Origin: Pseudotabrizicola sp.
GTDB lineage: Bacteria > Pseudomonadota > Alphaproteobacteria > Rhodobacterales > Rhodobacteraceae
Direction of reading: 5' to 3'
Length of the DNA: 42,132 bases
Assembly: GCF_030656345.1 (NCBI RefSeq)
Contig: NZ_JAUSNR010000017.1
Span: forward strand, 1-42,132
Shown: positions 1 to 8,138 of the stretch, piece by piece
How positions within the stretch are numbered: position 1 is the first letter of the stretch
Layout: every line of letters starts with the position of its first letter
Translations under genes and position numbers: made by a program
Notes under the pieces: generated by a model
Told to the model about the DNA's origin: nothing
What the model saw: only the letters and a program-made list of their open reading frames with translations
The model's database searches: none

Positions 1-77
1 ACGGGACCTGCAAAAGCGAGGCCAAGCGCAAGTGTCGCGGCACCGGTGGCAAGGGAACGGGACAAGCGCTTGATCAT
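1..77 (-). CDS. Exported protein, N-terminal part only (T4SS operon)
   Basis: Only the first 25 codons lie in the window. Reading starts at the ATG at 77-75 and runs off the left edge. The peptide begins with two Lys/Arg residues (MIKRLSRS), followed by a hydrophobic Ala/Leu/Gly run ending near AFAGP, which is a typical Sec signal peptide. The start codon overlaps the stop of the upstream gene (ATGA), so it is the next gene of the same T4SS operon and probably translationally coupled. The mature protein is not visible, so its identity cannot be given. Confidence 0.6.
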   Translation of the reverse strand, partial: MIKRLSRSLATGAATLALGLAFAGP

Positions 78-1240
78 CGCAAACTCTCCAAGGTGAAATC
101 CATGAACTGCCGCTCGGCCGCTTGCGCGGCGGCCATGGCGATTTGTTCCTCGCTGAGGGGCTGGGTGTGAGCGGCCTTGATCCGGGTCCGGATCGCGACC
201 AGCCGGGCAAGTTCGGCGCGCGCGTAGGTATTGAGCGCGATGGCCTCGTGCAGGTCTTCAGTCTCGCCGATGCGGCGGATGATGTCTTGAACCCGCAGCG
301 CGGCCGCTTGGACGGAGACCAGCGAATAGTCGCCATAGACGCCTGCGCCATGGGCCGAGAGACTGAAGCTCGCGTTCGCCAGAAGGACTGGATCGATCGT
401 GCCGAGCGCATCGATGCCGCTCACGGCGGCGAGGTAGCTGTTGTATTGCTGCGGTATCACGACGACGTAGTGCTGGGTCTCTGCGAAAGGTGGGACGCCG
501 CGGTAGTCCTGCACGTTGCCAGGGCCCGCGTTATAAGCCGCAAGTGCGTGGATGATGTTGCCATCGAACATGTTCAGCATCTGCGCGAGGTAGCGCGCGC
601 CGCCGGTGACCTGCAGCCAGGGGTCGTCATAGTAGGCCGGGTAGATCCCGAGATCGCTCGCAGTGCCCGGCATGATCTGCGTGAGGCCGAAAGCTCCCGC
701 GGGGGAGCGCGCACCAATCTGGAACCGGGTTTCCTGCCAGATCAGCGCCTGCAGTAGGGAGCGCCACTGCACAAGCGACAACCCCGCGCGGCTTACGCCT
801 GGTAGTCCGTGGGTGGCGCGCGCGGCGCGGATGATCAGCTCCTCGATCCCTTCCCGGGCATCGCCGAACATCCGGGCTGCGGCCGGGTTGTTGTCCTCGG
901 GCGCGTAGAGGCTGGCGGCCGCGCTTTCGACGTCACCAACCACGCCCTGCCCCGCCTCTAGCCTGGCCACGGTGCCTGCGACATCGCCGGACCCCAGGGA
1001 CATCGCATCCATCAGCCCTTCGAGGGAGGCGAGCTGCTGGCGCTCGATCTCGGCCAGCTCCTCTTCACGGGTCAGCCGGTCCTGTTGCAGCGCCAGATCG
1101 CGATCAGTCTGCTCAAGAATCGCCTGCCGCTCTGCGAAAAGGCGCAGGTCGAAAGTCGGCACGCCCTGGGCGACCGCTGGCCCCACCGTGGGACCTGCCA
1201 GTGCAAGACTGACCATGATGCGGGGAAGCCAGTTCCGCAT
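74..1240 (-). CDS. Lytic transglycosylase domain inside a VirB5-like T4SS protein
   Basis: The 388-aa exported protein has a signal peptide ending near AVAQ (residue 25). Residues about 30-80 are a Gln/Glu-rich helical stretch. Residues about 155-275 form a soluble lytic transglycosylase (SLT) domain with the catalytic Glu170 in the QETRFQ motif, the GLTQIMPGTA motif and AAYNAGPG. Residues about 325-385 are again helical and rich in Ala, Glu and Arg. The start (PTFDLRLFAERQ) and the end resemble the frame of VirB5/TrbJ pilus-tip proteins, so I read it as VirB5-like with an inserted muramidase domain. That reading is an inference. The SLT domain itself is clear. It should cleave peptidoglycan in the periplasm during assembly of the secretion channel. 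A separate VirB1-like enzyme is encoded in the same operon. Confidence 0.8.
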   Translation of the reverse strand: MRNWLPRIMVSLALAGPTVGPAVAQGVPTFDLRLFAERQAILEQTDRDLALQQDRLTREEELAEIERQQLASLEGLMDAMSLGSGDVAGTVARLEAGQGVVGDVESAAASLYAPEDNNPAAARMFGDAREGIEELIIRAARATHGLPGVSRAGLSLVQWRSLLQALIWQETRFQIGARSPAGAFGLTQIMPGTASDLGIYPAYYDDPWLQVTGGARYLAQMLNMFDGNIIHALAAYNAGPGNVQDYRGVPPFAETQHYVVVIPQQYNSYLAAVSGIDALGTIDPVLLANASFSLSAHGAGVYGDYSLVSVQAAALRVQDIIRRIGETEDLHEAIALNTYARAELARLVAIRTRIKAAHTQPLSEEQIAMAAAQAAERQFMDFTLESLR

Positions 1241-1244
1241 TGGC

Positions 1245-1454
1245 CTAGCTGCCCGCTCCCAGCATCACGAAATCGCAAGCTGTGTCGCGGCGCGTGATTG
1301 TGGCACCCATGGTCGAGATCGTCGCGGTCGCCGACTGCGCGGGTGCGTCGCGAAAGTTGAAGCAGTTGGCCGCTGCGGGGTTATGCTGCGCACAGGCCGT
1401 CAGGGTCAGGCCGAGGCCAAGCAGCACGGCGCTGCGCATGATGGTAAGGGTCAT
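1245..1454 (-). CDS. Small lipoprotein between virB4 and the VirB5-like gene
   Basis: This is a 69-aa protein with a lipobox (LTLTAC) after a short hydrophobic segment, so it should be lipidated at Cys21 and anchored to the membrane. The mature part is about 49 aa and has two further cysteines. The start overlaps the virB4 stop (ATGA) and the stop lies 4 nt before the next gene, so it belongs to the operon. Position and size fit a VirB7-type lipoprotein or a small entry-exclusion lipoprotein. The sequence alone does not decide between them. A second in-frame ATG six codons in is also possible. Confidence 0.65.
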   Translation of the reverse strand: MTLTIMRSAVLLGLGLTLTACAQHNPAAANCFNFRDAPAQSATATISTMGATITRRDTACDFVMLGAGS

Positions 1455-3847
1455 GTCACTCTCCAGAAATCAGGGCGATCACGGTAGTCAGGGCCGACAA
1501 TGGCCTCGCCCTTCTCCATGCCGCCGAGGATGGTCACGAGGGGGCCGAGGGCGCTGAGATCGGCGTCGATCACCACCGCGCCCCGGTCATCGCGGACAAG
1601 CGCCAACCGCGAGGCGGAGCCGACGCACAGGAGCACGTCGAGTTCTTTCTCGCTGAGGCCGAGCATGGCGTAATCGGCGGCTGAGGCGCGGATGTTGGGC
1701 AGAAGCACCTGGGTTGGCACTGCTTCCACGATGGTCTTGCCGGTGCGTGTGCGCTCGAGCTGACTGGCATACTGGGTCATCATCACGACGACCGCGTTCT
1801 GCTTGCGCGCTGTCACCAGCCAGTTCGAGAGCCGCTCCGCGAAATACGCATTGTCGAGCGCCTTCCACGCCTCGTCGATGACGATGATCGTGGGTTTGCG
1901 GTCTTCGATCACTCGTTCGACCCGGCGGAAGAGATAGGAGAGGACCGCCATGCGTTCCCGCTCGCTCTCGGAATCGAGGATGCCGGTCAGATCGAAGCCC
2001 GCGACGTCAGTGTCGGTGCTGCTCCCGATTTGGAATGTGTCGTCTGCGTTCGCCCCGAAGATCCAGCCATAGCGGCCCTCGGCGGTCCATTCCTGCATCC
2101 GCTCGAAGAGATCGCCGTCGTCATCGGTCGAGACGAGGAGCGAGGCAAAGTCTGACCAGTTCCTGAGCCCTGCATTGGCGGCGCTCGCATTCTGGCGCAC
2201 CACCTCCTGCAGGCGGTTTGTCTGCACAGGGGTCAGAGGTCGGTCACGGCGCTCGAGGAGGCTTGCAAGCCAGTCGGCCAGCCAGGCTTGACCGCGCGGA
2301 TCGATCTCGGTGTGGAGGGGATTGAGCCCCGTGGGCCGTCCGGCTCGCACGGTCGAATAACTGCCGCCAAGGGCACGGACGGCCATTTCCATTCCGGCGC
2401 GGTAATCGAAGACGAAAAGCCGTGCGCCTGCCCGCCGCGCCATGGTCATGAGGAACGCCGCCAGCACGGATTTGCCCGAGCCGGGGCGGCCGAGGATCAG
2501 CGTGTGCCCTCCGGTGGGCTCGCGGTCCGGCGCGCCCTGTTCGTGGAAGTTGAAGCGGAACCCGCTGCGCTCCGGCGTCGGGAAGAGCGTGATCGGCACG
2601 CCCCAGGGCACTTGCGCGGCCGTCTTGCCAAGCGGCGTGCGGTGGAAGGTGGCGAGATCAGCGAAGTTGTGGTTCGTGATCGCGGCCTTGCGGCTCCGCG
2701 CGCCGGTATTGCCGGGATGCTGCGCCATGAAATGCGCCCGTGCCCCGAAGGCTTCTGAGATCAGGTTGATGCCGGAGGTGGCCGAGATGTTGCGGATCTC
2801 GGCCGCGATGTCGTCGAGGGCAGCTTGGGTCCGCGCATAGACCGCCACAGTCATGTGGTGCTCGCCGAAGATCAGACGTTTGGATTCCAGATCGTCCTGG
2901 GCGAGTTCCAACTCCTGCGCGAGGCTGACCGCCCCGTCATTGGCGGCTTGCATCAAGCGCAGCTGCCGCTTGATCCGGCCCGCCATCATGTTGGCATTGA
3001 TCGGCACGAAGGAATGCGTGACCACCATGTCGACGGGCAGGTTCAGCTCGTCGAGCATCAGGCTGTCGGTCTTGGCGGGATAGTTCTTCACCGCAAAGAT
3101 TGCCCCGAGCTTGTCGCCAACGGCACCGTCGGAGAGCGCGATGGTCGTGCCGCGGAAGGTGACGCGGGTATTGGCAACATCCTCGGCGATCACGCCGAGG
3201 CGCGATCGCGGGTAGAGCGGATGCTCCTCGCCGGTGTTGAGCGAGCCGAGGAAGCCCAGAAGCTCGCCAGTGCTGGCGGCAAGGAGGCGGGGTTTCAACT
3301 CATCGAAGGATGAAAGGAGAAATCCCACGACCTCTTCGAGCTTGCGCAAGCGCCGGGTCGTGTCGGCTGCATGGCGGGCGCGGGACGCGCCCAAGCTGAA
3401 CGGCAGACGGCTACCCGCCTCGGGGCGCTTCAGCACCGTCAGGGTCAGTGTCTTGTCGCGCAGACCAGATCGACCCAGATGCGCCCGCCAGCGCTGATCG
3501 ATGGCGGCAGCGAAGCCCTCGCCCGGGATGGGCGGCAGGGTCACGTCGACCGCTTTCGAGACCTTGTGCAGGTAGAATGAGAACTCGGTCCCTACCTGCG
3601 CGACGATCCCGGCGAGAAGCCCGCCGATCCGGTCGAGATGGGCATCCTCACTCGTGGTGCTGTTCACCCCTTCCAACCGGATGCATTGCATCAGCTCGTT
3701 GCCGCGCGTCCGGATCGTCCGGTCGGTGACAAGGCTGACGTAAGGCAGCATGGACGAGAGCCGCTTCTCGCCCTTGACCCATGCAGGCAGCGCGGTCAGC
3801 GGGTCGAGGGCGTCGGCCCCGCCATGGCCAAGTCCATCACGGGGCAT
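1451..3847 (-). CDS. virB4: VirB4 family type IV secretion ATPase
   Basis: The protein of about 798 aa is the usual length for VirB4/TrbE/CagE ATPases, which power pilus assembly and substrate transfer at the inner membrane. The Walker A motif GRPGSGKS lies at about residues 453-460. The Walker B motif IIVIDEAWKAL lies about 200 residues later, followed by the helicase-like MMTQ stretch. The N-terminal half is the typical CagE/TrbE/VirB4 domain. I use the ATG at 3847. An ATG five codons upstream (3862) would give a 26-nt overlap with virB3. The stop overlaps the start of the following lipoprotein gene. No damage is seen, so the ATPase looks functional. Confidence 0.93.
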   Translation of the reverse strand: MPRDGLGHGGADALDPLTALPAWVKGEKRLSSMLPYVSLVTDRTIRTRGNELMQCIRLEGVNSTTSEDAHLDRIGGLLAGIVAQVGTEFSFYLHKVSKAVDVTLPPIPGEGFAAAIDQRWRAHLGRSGLRDKTLTLTVLKRPEAGSRLPFSLGASRARHAADTTRRLRKLEEVVGFLLSSFDELKPRLLAASTGELLGFLGSLNTGEEHPLYPRSRLGVIAEDVANTRVTFRGTTIALSDGAVGDKLGAIFAVKNYPAKTDSLMLDELNLPVDMVVTHSFVPINANMMAGRIKRQLRLMQAANDGAVSLAQELELAQDDLESKRLIFGEHHMTVAVYARTQAALDDIAAEIRNISATSGINLISEAFGARAHFMAQHPGNTGARSRKAAITNHNFADLATFHRTPLGKTAAQVPWGVPITLFPTPERSGFRFNFHEQGAPDREPTGGHTLILGRPGSGKSVLAAFLMTMARRAGARLFVFDYRAGMEMAVRALGGSYSTVRAGRPTGLNPLHTEIDPRGQAWLADWLASLLERRDRPLTPVQTNRLQEVVRQNASAANAGLRNWSDFASLLVSTDDDGDLFERMQEWTAEGRYGWIFGANADDTFQIGSSTDTDVAGFDLTGILDSESERERMAVLSYLFRRVERVIEDRKPTIIVIDEAWKALDNAYFAERLSNWLVTARKQNAVVVMMTQYASQLERTRTGKTIVEAVPTQVLLPNIRASAADYAMLGLSEKELDVLLCVGSASRLALVRDDRGAVVIDADLSALGPLVTILGGMEKGEAIVGPDYRDRPDFWRVT

Positions 3848-4115
3848 AGCTGTCGCCCCCATTGAGCTTGCGGTTTGTTGTGGGCGGGGTTTCCTGCAAC
3901 GTGATCACCAGGACGTCGAGGAAGTTCGGATCCCAGTCCGCGGCTTTCCAAAGCGCCGGCCAGGCCAGCCCCGCGAAGACGGCCACCACCCAGCTCTGCA
4001 CCCAGAGGAACAGGAGCGTCGAGCCGAAGAGCCACACCATGGCGTACATGATCGGCAGGCCCATCAGCTTGGGTGGCCTCAGAAGGCCGATGAACACGCG
4101 GGACTGGTCGGACAT
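3837..4115 (-). CDS. virB3: VirB3 family T4SS inner-membrane protein
   Basis: This 92-aa protein has two closely spaced hydrophobic segments at about residues 15-55. The family signature is visible as RPPKLMGLP near the start, and a charged tail follows. VirB3 is an inner-membrane component that works with VirB4 in pilus biogenesis. The gene sits between virB2 and virB4, as in canonical virB operons, and its 3' end overlaps the virB4 start by about 11 nt. Length and order both fit the family. Confidence 0.88.
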   Translation of the reverse strand: MSDQSRVFIGLLRPPKLMGLPIMYAMVWLFGSTLLFLWVQSWVVAVFAGLAWPALWKAADWDPNFLDVLVITLQETPPTTNRKLNGGDSYAP

Positions 4116-4124
4116 CGGTTTTGC

Positions 4125-4415
4125 TCAGGTCGTCCAGATGGCGGCGACGATGGTGGGCGCCGCGGCGATGCCCGCGATCGCAACCACGACCCAGAGCGCC
4201 TGGCGGAAATCGAGGATCCCGAAGAGCCAGGAGAGGAAGACGCCAATCAGCGCGAGCGTGCCGATCACGATGCCCAAGGGGCCAGTGATCGCATCCACGA
4301 TGCCCTGCAGCAGCGTCTGCACGGGCGATAGGTCAATGCTTTGGGCCAGCGCGGGGCCAGCCAGCACGATGAGAGCCATCGCGCCGAGCGCGACAAGGGA
4401 AGATTGGGACGTCAC
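4125..4415 (-). CDS. virB2: VirB2/TrbC-like T4SS pilin
   Basis: The 96-aa protein has a signal peptide (cleavage near GPALAQ, residue 25) and two hydrophobic helices separated by a short polar turn. This is the architecture of VirB2/TrbC pilins, which are processed and assembled into the conjugative pilus. The start is a GTG that overlaps the virB1 stop (GTGA). Ten nucleotides separate its stop from the virB3 start. The order virB1-virB2-virB3-virB4 supports the call. Confidence 0.88.
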   Translation of the reverse strand: MTSQSSLVALGAMALIVLAGPALAQSIDLSPVQTLLQGIVDAITGPLGIVIGTLALIGVFLSWLFGILDFRQALWVVVAIAGIAAAPTIVAAIWTT

Positions 4416-5197
4416 GAAAGGTCTCCTCTCAGCCGCTGGAACACGGCTGTCACACGGGCCACATGGCCTTGGGTTTCTCGAAAGGGGGGAATGCCGCCGT
4501 GGCGGGTGACCGCATGGGGACCGGCATTGTAGGCAGCGAGAGCCAGCGCGGGATCGCCGAACTGCTCGAGCATCATCAGCAGGTAACGCGCCGAGCCATC
4601 GAGATTCTGGGCGATGTCATGGGGGTCAACGCCGAGATCGCGCGCGGTGTCGGGCATCAGCTGGCCGAGCCCGATGGCACCGACGGGGCTCAAGGCGCCG
4701 GGATTGTACGCGCTCTCGACCTCGATATTGGCGCGGTAGAACAGCGCCCAATCGGTGACCGACAGACCAGCCCCGCGAAGAGCATCGTGGCTGCCGTAGC
4801 GTAGCGCCGTGATCTCGATGGCGTGGAGGATTCCGGGGGAGGCGCGGACCGCACGCGGGGCTGCTGCTGCAGCCGCCGTCAGATCGCTCAGGGGATGATC
4901 ATCCCCTTGGGACTGCGGTGCTGCAAAGAGAAAGAGGCGATCTGGAAGAGGCTCAGTCTGAGCATCGTCGTCGCCGCTGAACGAGCGCAAGGTGTTCGCA
5001 GTCTCGGCGTTGTCGATCAGTCGGCCATCGGGGCTAACCTGGAAGATAAAACCGTCGGCAAGGGCCGGGGGCGCGGAACAAACGCCTGTACCCAATGCAA
5101 CGACGAGCGCAAAAGCGCGGTCAGTTGTCCTTGACCAGAACCGGGCCGGTCCGCGGCTCGGACGTGCGCCCTGGTGCTGCGTGACGTTCGCGGGCAC
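4412..5197 (-). CDS. virB1: VirB1-like lytic transglycosylase
   Basis: This is a periplasmic SLT-family transglycosylase that opens the peptidoglycan for the secretion apparatus. The catalytic Glu (about residue 161) lies in IEVESAYNP. It is followed by GAIGLGQLMPDTA and by LALAAYNAGP, the usual SLT motifs. A signal peptide ending near ALADG precedes the mature domain. I chose the GTG at 5197, giving 261 aa. The reading frame is open further upstream, but that part is an out-of-frame copy of the preceding gene. The only other start near the signal peptide, a TTG at 5095, leaves no charged n-region. The chosen start overlaps the upstream gene by 77 nt, which is unusually long, so the start is uncertain. 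Confidence 0.85.
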   Translation of the reverse strand: MPANVTQHQGARPSRGPARFWSRTTDRAFALVVALGTGVCSAPPALADGFIFQVSPDGRLIDNAETANTLRSFSGDDDAQTEPLPDRLFLFAAPQSQGDDHPLSDLTAAAAAAPRAVRASPGILHAIEITALRYGSHDALRGAGLSVTDWALFYRANIEVESAYNPGALSPVGAIGLGQLMPDTARDLGVDPHDIAQNLDGSARYLLMMLEQFGDPALALAAYNAGPHAVTRHGGIPPFRETQGHVARVTAVFQRLRGDLS

Positions 5198-5486
5198 CTT
5201 CAATGAGCGGGATGCTGGCGGTCGTGCAACCCATGTCGGCAAGGAAGCTGACGAGGCCGACGATGGTCTTGAAATCGCGCAGCTTGAGGACGCTGCGGCT
5301 GGTGACGAGCATCTTGTCGTCGCGCCCGTCCGGGGCAACGGCCCGGATGACCCAGGCGCCGTACCAACTGTTGTGGCGCTTCTCGGCCCCTTCCTTGCAG
5401 ACCACCTCGATGAGGTAGCCTTCGGCAAGGAGGCCGCGCAGTCCGTCTTCTGTAACCACATTCGGGGCTTCTTCTATCATGGCCAT
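5121..5486 (-). CDS. Hypothetical protein, first gene of the T4SS operon
   Basis: The protein of about 121 aa is not recognised as a named family. It begins MAMIEEAP, has no signal peptide, and alternates short hydrophobic strands with charged residues (for example LIEVVCKEG and WYGAWVIRAV), suggesting a small soluble alpha/beta fold. The ATG at 5486 is preferred over the far upstream ATG at 5582. It opens the virB-type operon, and its 3' end overlaps the virB1-like gene. A regulatory or plasmid-maintenance role is possible, but nothing in the sequence shows it. Confidence 0.6.
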   Translation of the reverse strand: MAMIEEAPNVVTEDGLRGLLAEGYLIEVVCKEGAEKRHNSWYGAWVIRAVAPDGRDDKMLVTSRSVLKLRDFKTIVGLVSFLADMGCTTASIPLIEGARERHAAPGRTSEPRTGPVLVKDN

Positions 5487-5670
5487 CCGCTTCAGGTCCC
5501 TTTTCTGCCTGGGTGCAGTCTCGGGCCCACGGAGTCGCAACACCGTGGGCGATACAAGACAACATGAACGATAGCAAGACAATTAAAACGACTTGACGAG
5601 GATCGCCTTGCTCCAATAACGGTGATATCTAACGAAAGAACAATATTAAAGGCGGCAGAGGAGTTTTGCC

Positions 5671-5952
5671 CTGCAGATTTTGAATGCGTACAACACGCCC
5701 CTTGTGCTGGTGATCAACCTGCTTGTGGCATGGGGTCCGGCGCAGGCCTGCACCGCGCCGGAGCGGCCGTTTCTGCCCCAGTCCAGGGCAGACATGCGCA
5801 TCTACGCGGATCTGATCCGGTGGGATTTCGAAATCTACATCGCAGATGTGCAGAACTACTTCCGCTGCTTGGACGAAGAACGCGCGCGGGCCTTTGTTGA
5901 GGCAAGGGAGGTTGCTGAGGAGTACGGGCAGTTCGTCCGTATGGTCGAGTGA
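5671..5952 (+). CDS. Small secreted protein of unknown function
   Basis: The protein of 90-93 aa has a signal peptide ending at AQA, directly followed by a Cys (AQACTAPERP). The mature part is about 67 aa, acidic and helical, with a second Cys (YFRCLDEE), so a disulfide is plausible. A good ribosome site, AGAGGAG at 5657-5663, lies 7 nt before an in-frame CTG at 5671. The next usable start is a TTG at 5680, which is 16 nt away. I therefore extend it to the CTG, although that start is rare. The gene is divergent from the T4SS operon. I do not recognise the family, but its place beside virB genes suggests a conjugation-linked envelope protein. Confidence 0.55.
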   Translation: MQILNAYNTPLVLVINLLVAWGPAQACTAPERPFLPQSRADMRIYADLIRWDFEIYIADVQNYFRCLDEERARAFVEAREVAEEYGQFVRMVE

Positions 5953-6077
5953 CTGGCACGGTCATCAAAAGAGCAGATGACGGACATTCAGATGATCGAA
6001 GTAGGGAAGTACCCGGGCTTCCACCGCCGCAGAGCCTGAAAGCATCTGTGTTGAATGCGCCCCTTTAACAAGAAAAT

Positions 6078-6095
6078 ATTATTGATATCATTAAT
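6078..6095. promoter_or_regulatory. AT-rich palindrome around TGATATCA, candidate operator
   Basis: The 18-bp palindrome is centred on TGATATCA and matches itself at 16 of 18 positions. It lies in an AT-rich stretch 42 nt upstream of the TTG start at 6138. A shorter TGATATC also occurs at 5623-5629, 41 nt before the CTG at 5671. It could be an operator or simply part of a promoter. No regulator can be assigned. Confidence 0.35.
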
Positions 6096-6137
6096 GTTGT
6101 TTTGTATCACGACGCAGCAATAGAAGGAGTCGGTAAC

Positions 6138-6794
6138 TTGAAGCATATGTTTCGCGGTGTCGTGGTCGTCGCGGCCTTGGGTGTCTCGGGCATCGTGGCT
6201 GGGTCCAAATCAGCTCAGGCCTATCAAGTTGACTGCGCGATCCTCCTTTGTCTTTCGGGAGGGTGGCCTGCATCCCCACCTTGTGCCCATGCCCGGGCAG
6301 TCTTCATCCAACGGATCACACCTTGGCCAATCGAGCCGCCTTTGCAGATATGGCGCTGTCCTATGAGAGCCTCGTTCAATGCTCCCAGCCCTCGTTCATC
6401 GATGGAGCTTCTCTACGACATAGCCTTTAGGAGAGATCGGCCAGGCCGCTTGATGTCTGAGCCGTCACGCATCGTGCCGGTCCAGTCGGATGAACAGGCA
6501 GACATCGATATTTCGGGGGCTTCTTTCGACTTCGTTCGCAGCATTCGTGTTTACCATATCCAGTTCAGCCAGCGAGAAAACAGGGACGGCGATTGCATTC
6601 GCTCGGATTGGACCCGCCTCGGTTCCTACGGAACACAAGGTGACTATCGGTGGACCCGTTCGAGCTTTGGAGAGGTCCCCCTGGCATCCAGGCTTCCCCG
6701 CTCTGATGACTGCAGATCCGTCAGCTATCGCTCCGTCTTTGTCGATTGGCGGGATCATGCCGGCAACTACGGCTTCGAGGAGGTTCGCTACTGA
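6138..6794 (+). CDS. Secreted Cys-containing protein of unknown function, T4SS-associated
   Basis: The 218-aa protein has a signal peptide of about 30 residues ending at SAQA. The mature part begins with YQVDCAILLCLSGGWP and contains a conserved-looking block (RITPWPIEPPLQIWRCP) with further cysteines. A strong ribosome site, AGAAGGAG at 6122-6129, sits 8 nt before the TTG at 6138, so I prefer that start to the ATG three codons later. Proteins with this opening block are, from general knowledge, recurrent neighbours of virB genes on Rhodobacterales plasmids, but I know of no assigned function. The protein is probably periplasmic and disulfide-bonded. Confidence 0.65.
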   Translation: MKHMFRGVVVVAALGVSGIVAGSKSAQAYQVDCAILLCLSGGWPASPPCAHARAVFIQRITPWPIEPPLQIWRCPMRASFNAPSPRSSMELLYDIAFRRDRPGRLMSEPSRIVPVQSDEQADIDISGASFDFVRSIRVYHIQFSQRENRDGDCIRSDWTRLGSYGTQGDYRWTRSSFGEVPLASRLPRSDDCRSVSYRSVFVDWRDHAGNYGFEEVRY

Positions 6795-7028
6795 AATCCG
6801 GCAGGGCCGTGTTCTGCGGGCCTCATCCTCTTAACCCCTGCATCTGACCAGATGCACAGCCTCGAAAAGGAAACGACGCCAGCCCGTGAAGCCCGACGCC
6901 GCCTGAGGAAAGCTTTAACGCGTATCCTCTAGCCATCGTCCTACTTTTGCGTAACCGGCAAAGTTGTTTTGCTGGCAGAATTAGTTTTGCCTCATGGCAT
7001 GGTGTTGGTCTCTCAGGAGAAACAGACC

Positions 7029-7871
7029 ATGGAACCTACGACCGGCCTGATCCTGCGACGGATTACCCAAACCGATCTTTCCGTCTCTGCCCACAAACTC
7101 GCAACGATCATCCTCGACGGTATTGCTTGGAAGGACGGCTACAACGGACTTGAGCGCGGCACTGCGGCGTTCACGCTCGCTGCACTGGCAGAGAAGATGG
7201 CCGTTTCGCGGCAGTACCTGACTGTTCTCTTGAGCGAGCTGGAAGCATCCAAGCTCAAAGTTGAGCGCAGAAAACCCAACGGCAAGTATGCCCCTTGGTT
7301 GTTTCGGTTTGCCGGGGTGCTGGACGAGAGCCATCACCATGATGGCATGTCAGATGGAGGCGACACATCACTATCTAAGGAAGACTCTAACAAAACTATC
7401 TTTACGGGTCGTATCAACATAAATGAAGACAGCAACGTGTTTCGAACCTACTGGGCCGAGCTGATCAAGGCTGCAAAGACCGCCCTGCCCTGCTGGAATG
7501 TTGATACGCAGGTGATCTGGGAGCGGTTTGTGGCGTTCAACCGTGCGCGTGGCCAGGAAAGGGTTCCGGCGGGCTTCCTGTTAGGCTTTATGCGCCGGTG
7601 GCGCACCTCACCCGGCGCTGTCGCCCGCCCACAAGAAGTCGCTATATCGCAGCGGGTGATGGATCCAAGCAAGCGCGAGCTACATGATCAGATCAAGGCG
7701 GCTCCAAGCTCGAACCGGCAGTTTCACGCGTCTGACCTTTGCCGCCGGATCGGTCACGCCGCATATGAAGCGCGTGTCCAAGAAGTCATTAGGCAATTTG
7801 GCTGTCTGAGGTTTGCCGCAACTCTTGCCGTTCATGGACGGGCTGTACTGGCGGGGGAGATTTCGCGGTAA
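7029..7871 (+). CDS. Winged-helix DNA-binding protein, function unknown
   Basis: The protein is 280 aa. Residues about 15-95 form a predicted helix-turn-helix or winged helix, with LAALAEKMAVSRQYLTVLLSELE as the recognition region, followed by a charged wing. A Ser/Asp-rich linker (residues about 105-130) leads to a helical C-terminal half with several Trp and Arg residues. This layout is seen in plasmid replication-associated and Crp/MarR-like proteins, but no specific family is recognised. The ATG at 7029 has AGGAGA at 7015-7020, 8 nt upstream, which favours it over the earlier in-frame start at 6969. It stands alone between the secreted proteins and a tiny basic gene. Confidence 0.65.
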   Translation: MEPTTGLILRRITQTDLSVSAHKLATIILDGIAWKDGYNGLERGTAAFTLAALAEKMAVSRQYLTVLLSELEASKLKVERRKPNGKYAPWLFRFAGVLDESHHHDGMSDGGDTSLSKEDSNKTIFTGRININEDSNVFRTYWAELIKAAKTALPCWNVDTQVIWERFVAFNRARGQERVPAGFLLGFMRRWRTSPGAVARPQEVAISQRVMDPSKRELHDQIKAAPSSNRQFHASDLCRRIGHAAYEARVQEVIRQFGCLRFAATLAVHGRAVLAGEISR

Positions 7872-7970
7872 CAGCGATCTGGATGCCAATCATTACTCTG
7901 GCCTTTCCTGCCCAAACGTCTATGCTCGCAAGGCCGTCAATTTGAGACGGTGCTCAAAAGGATGAAGATC

Positions 7971-8102
7971 ATGGCCAAAGGCATGACCAAACGACGACGT
8001 GACGAAAAGAAGCCGAAGAAAGAAGTCGTGAAAGTGATCGCAGCCGCACCCAGCATGAAGAATGCCGTTGCCATAACCACCCCTAAACTCAAGTCCAAGT
8101 GA
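7971..8102 (+). CDS. 43-aa basic protein (MAKG-type)
   Basis: This short reading frame begins MAKGMTKRRRDEKKPKKE. It is very rich in Lys and Arg, with a tail of small residues ending in KLKSK. AGGA at 7959-7962 sits 8 nt before the ATG at 7971; an in-frame ATG at 7962 overlaps that ribosome site and is less likely. Small basic proteins that open with MAKG and a Lys/Pro-rich stretch are common in alphaproteobacteria and of unknown function. Nucleic-acid binding is an inference from charge only. A hairpin starts 4 nt after the stop codon, which supports a real, separately transcribed gene. Confidence 0.6.
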   Translation: MAKGMTKRRRDEKKPKKEVVKVIAAAPSMKNAVAITTPKLKSK

Positions 8103-8105
8103 TAC

Positions 8106-8138
8106 GACAGGTCGGCGGCCCCTCCGGGCTGACCTGTC
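8106..8138 (+). terminator. Hairpin after the 43-aa gene
   Basis: The arms GACAGGTC and GACCTGTC pair perfectly over 8 bp (8106-8113 with 8131-8138), with an inner GCCC/GGGC stem. There is no U-run. The position 4 nt downstream of the stop suggests a terminator or an mRNA-stabilising hairpin. Confidence 0.5.
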
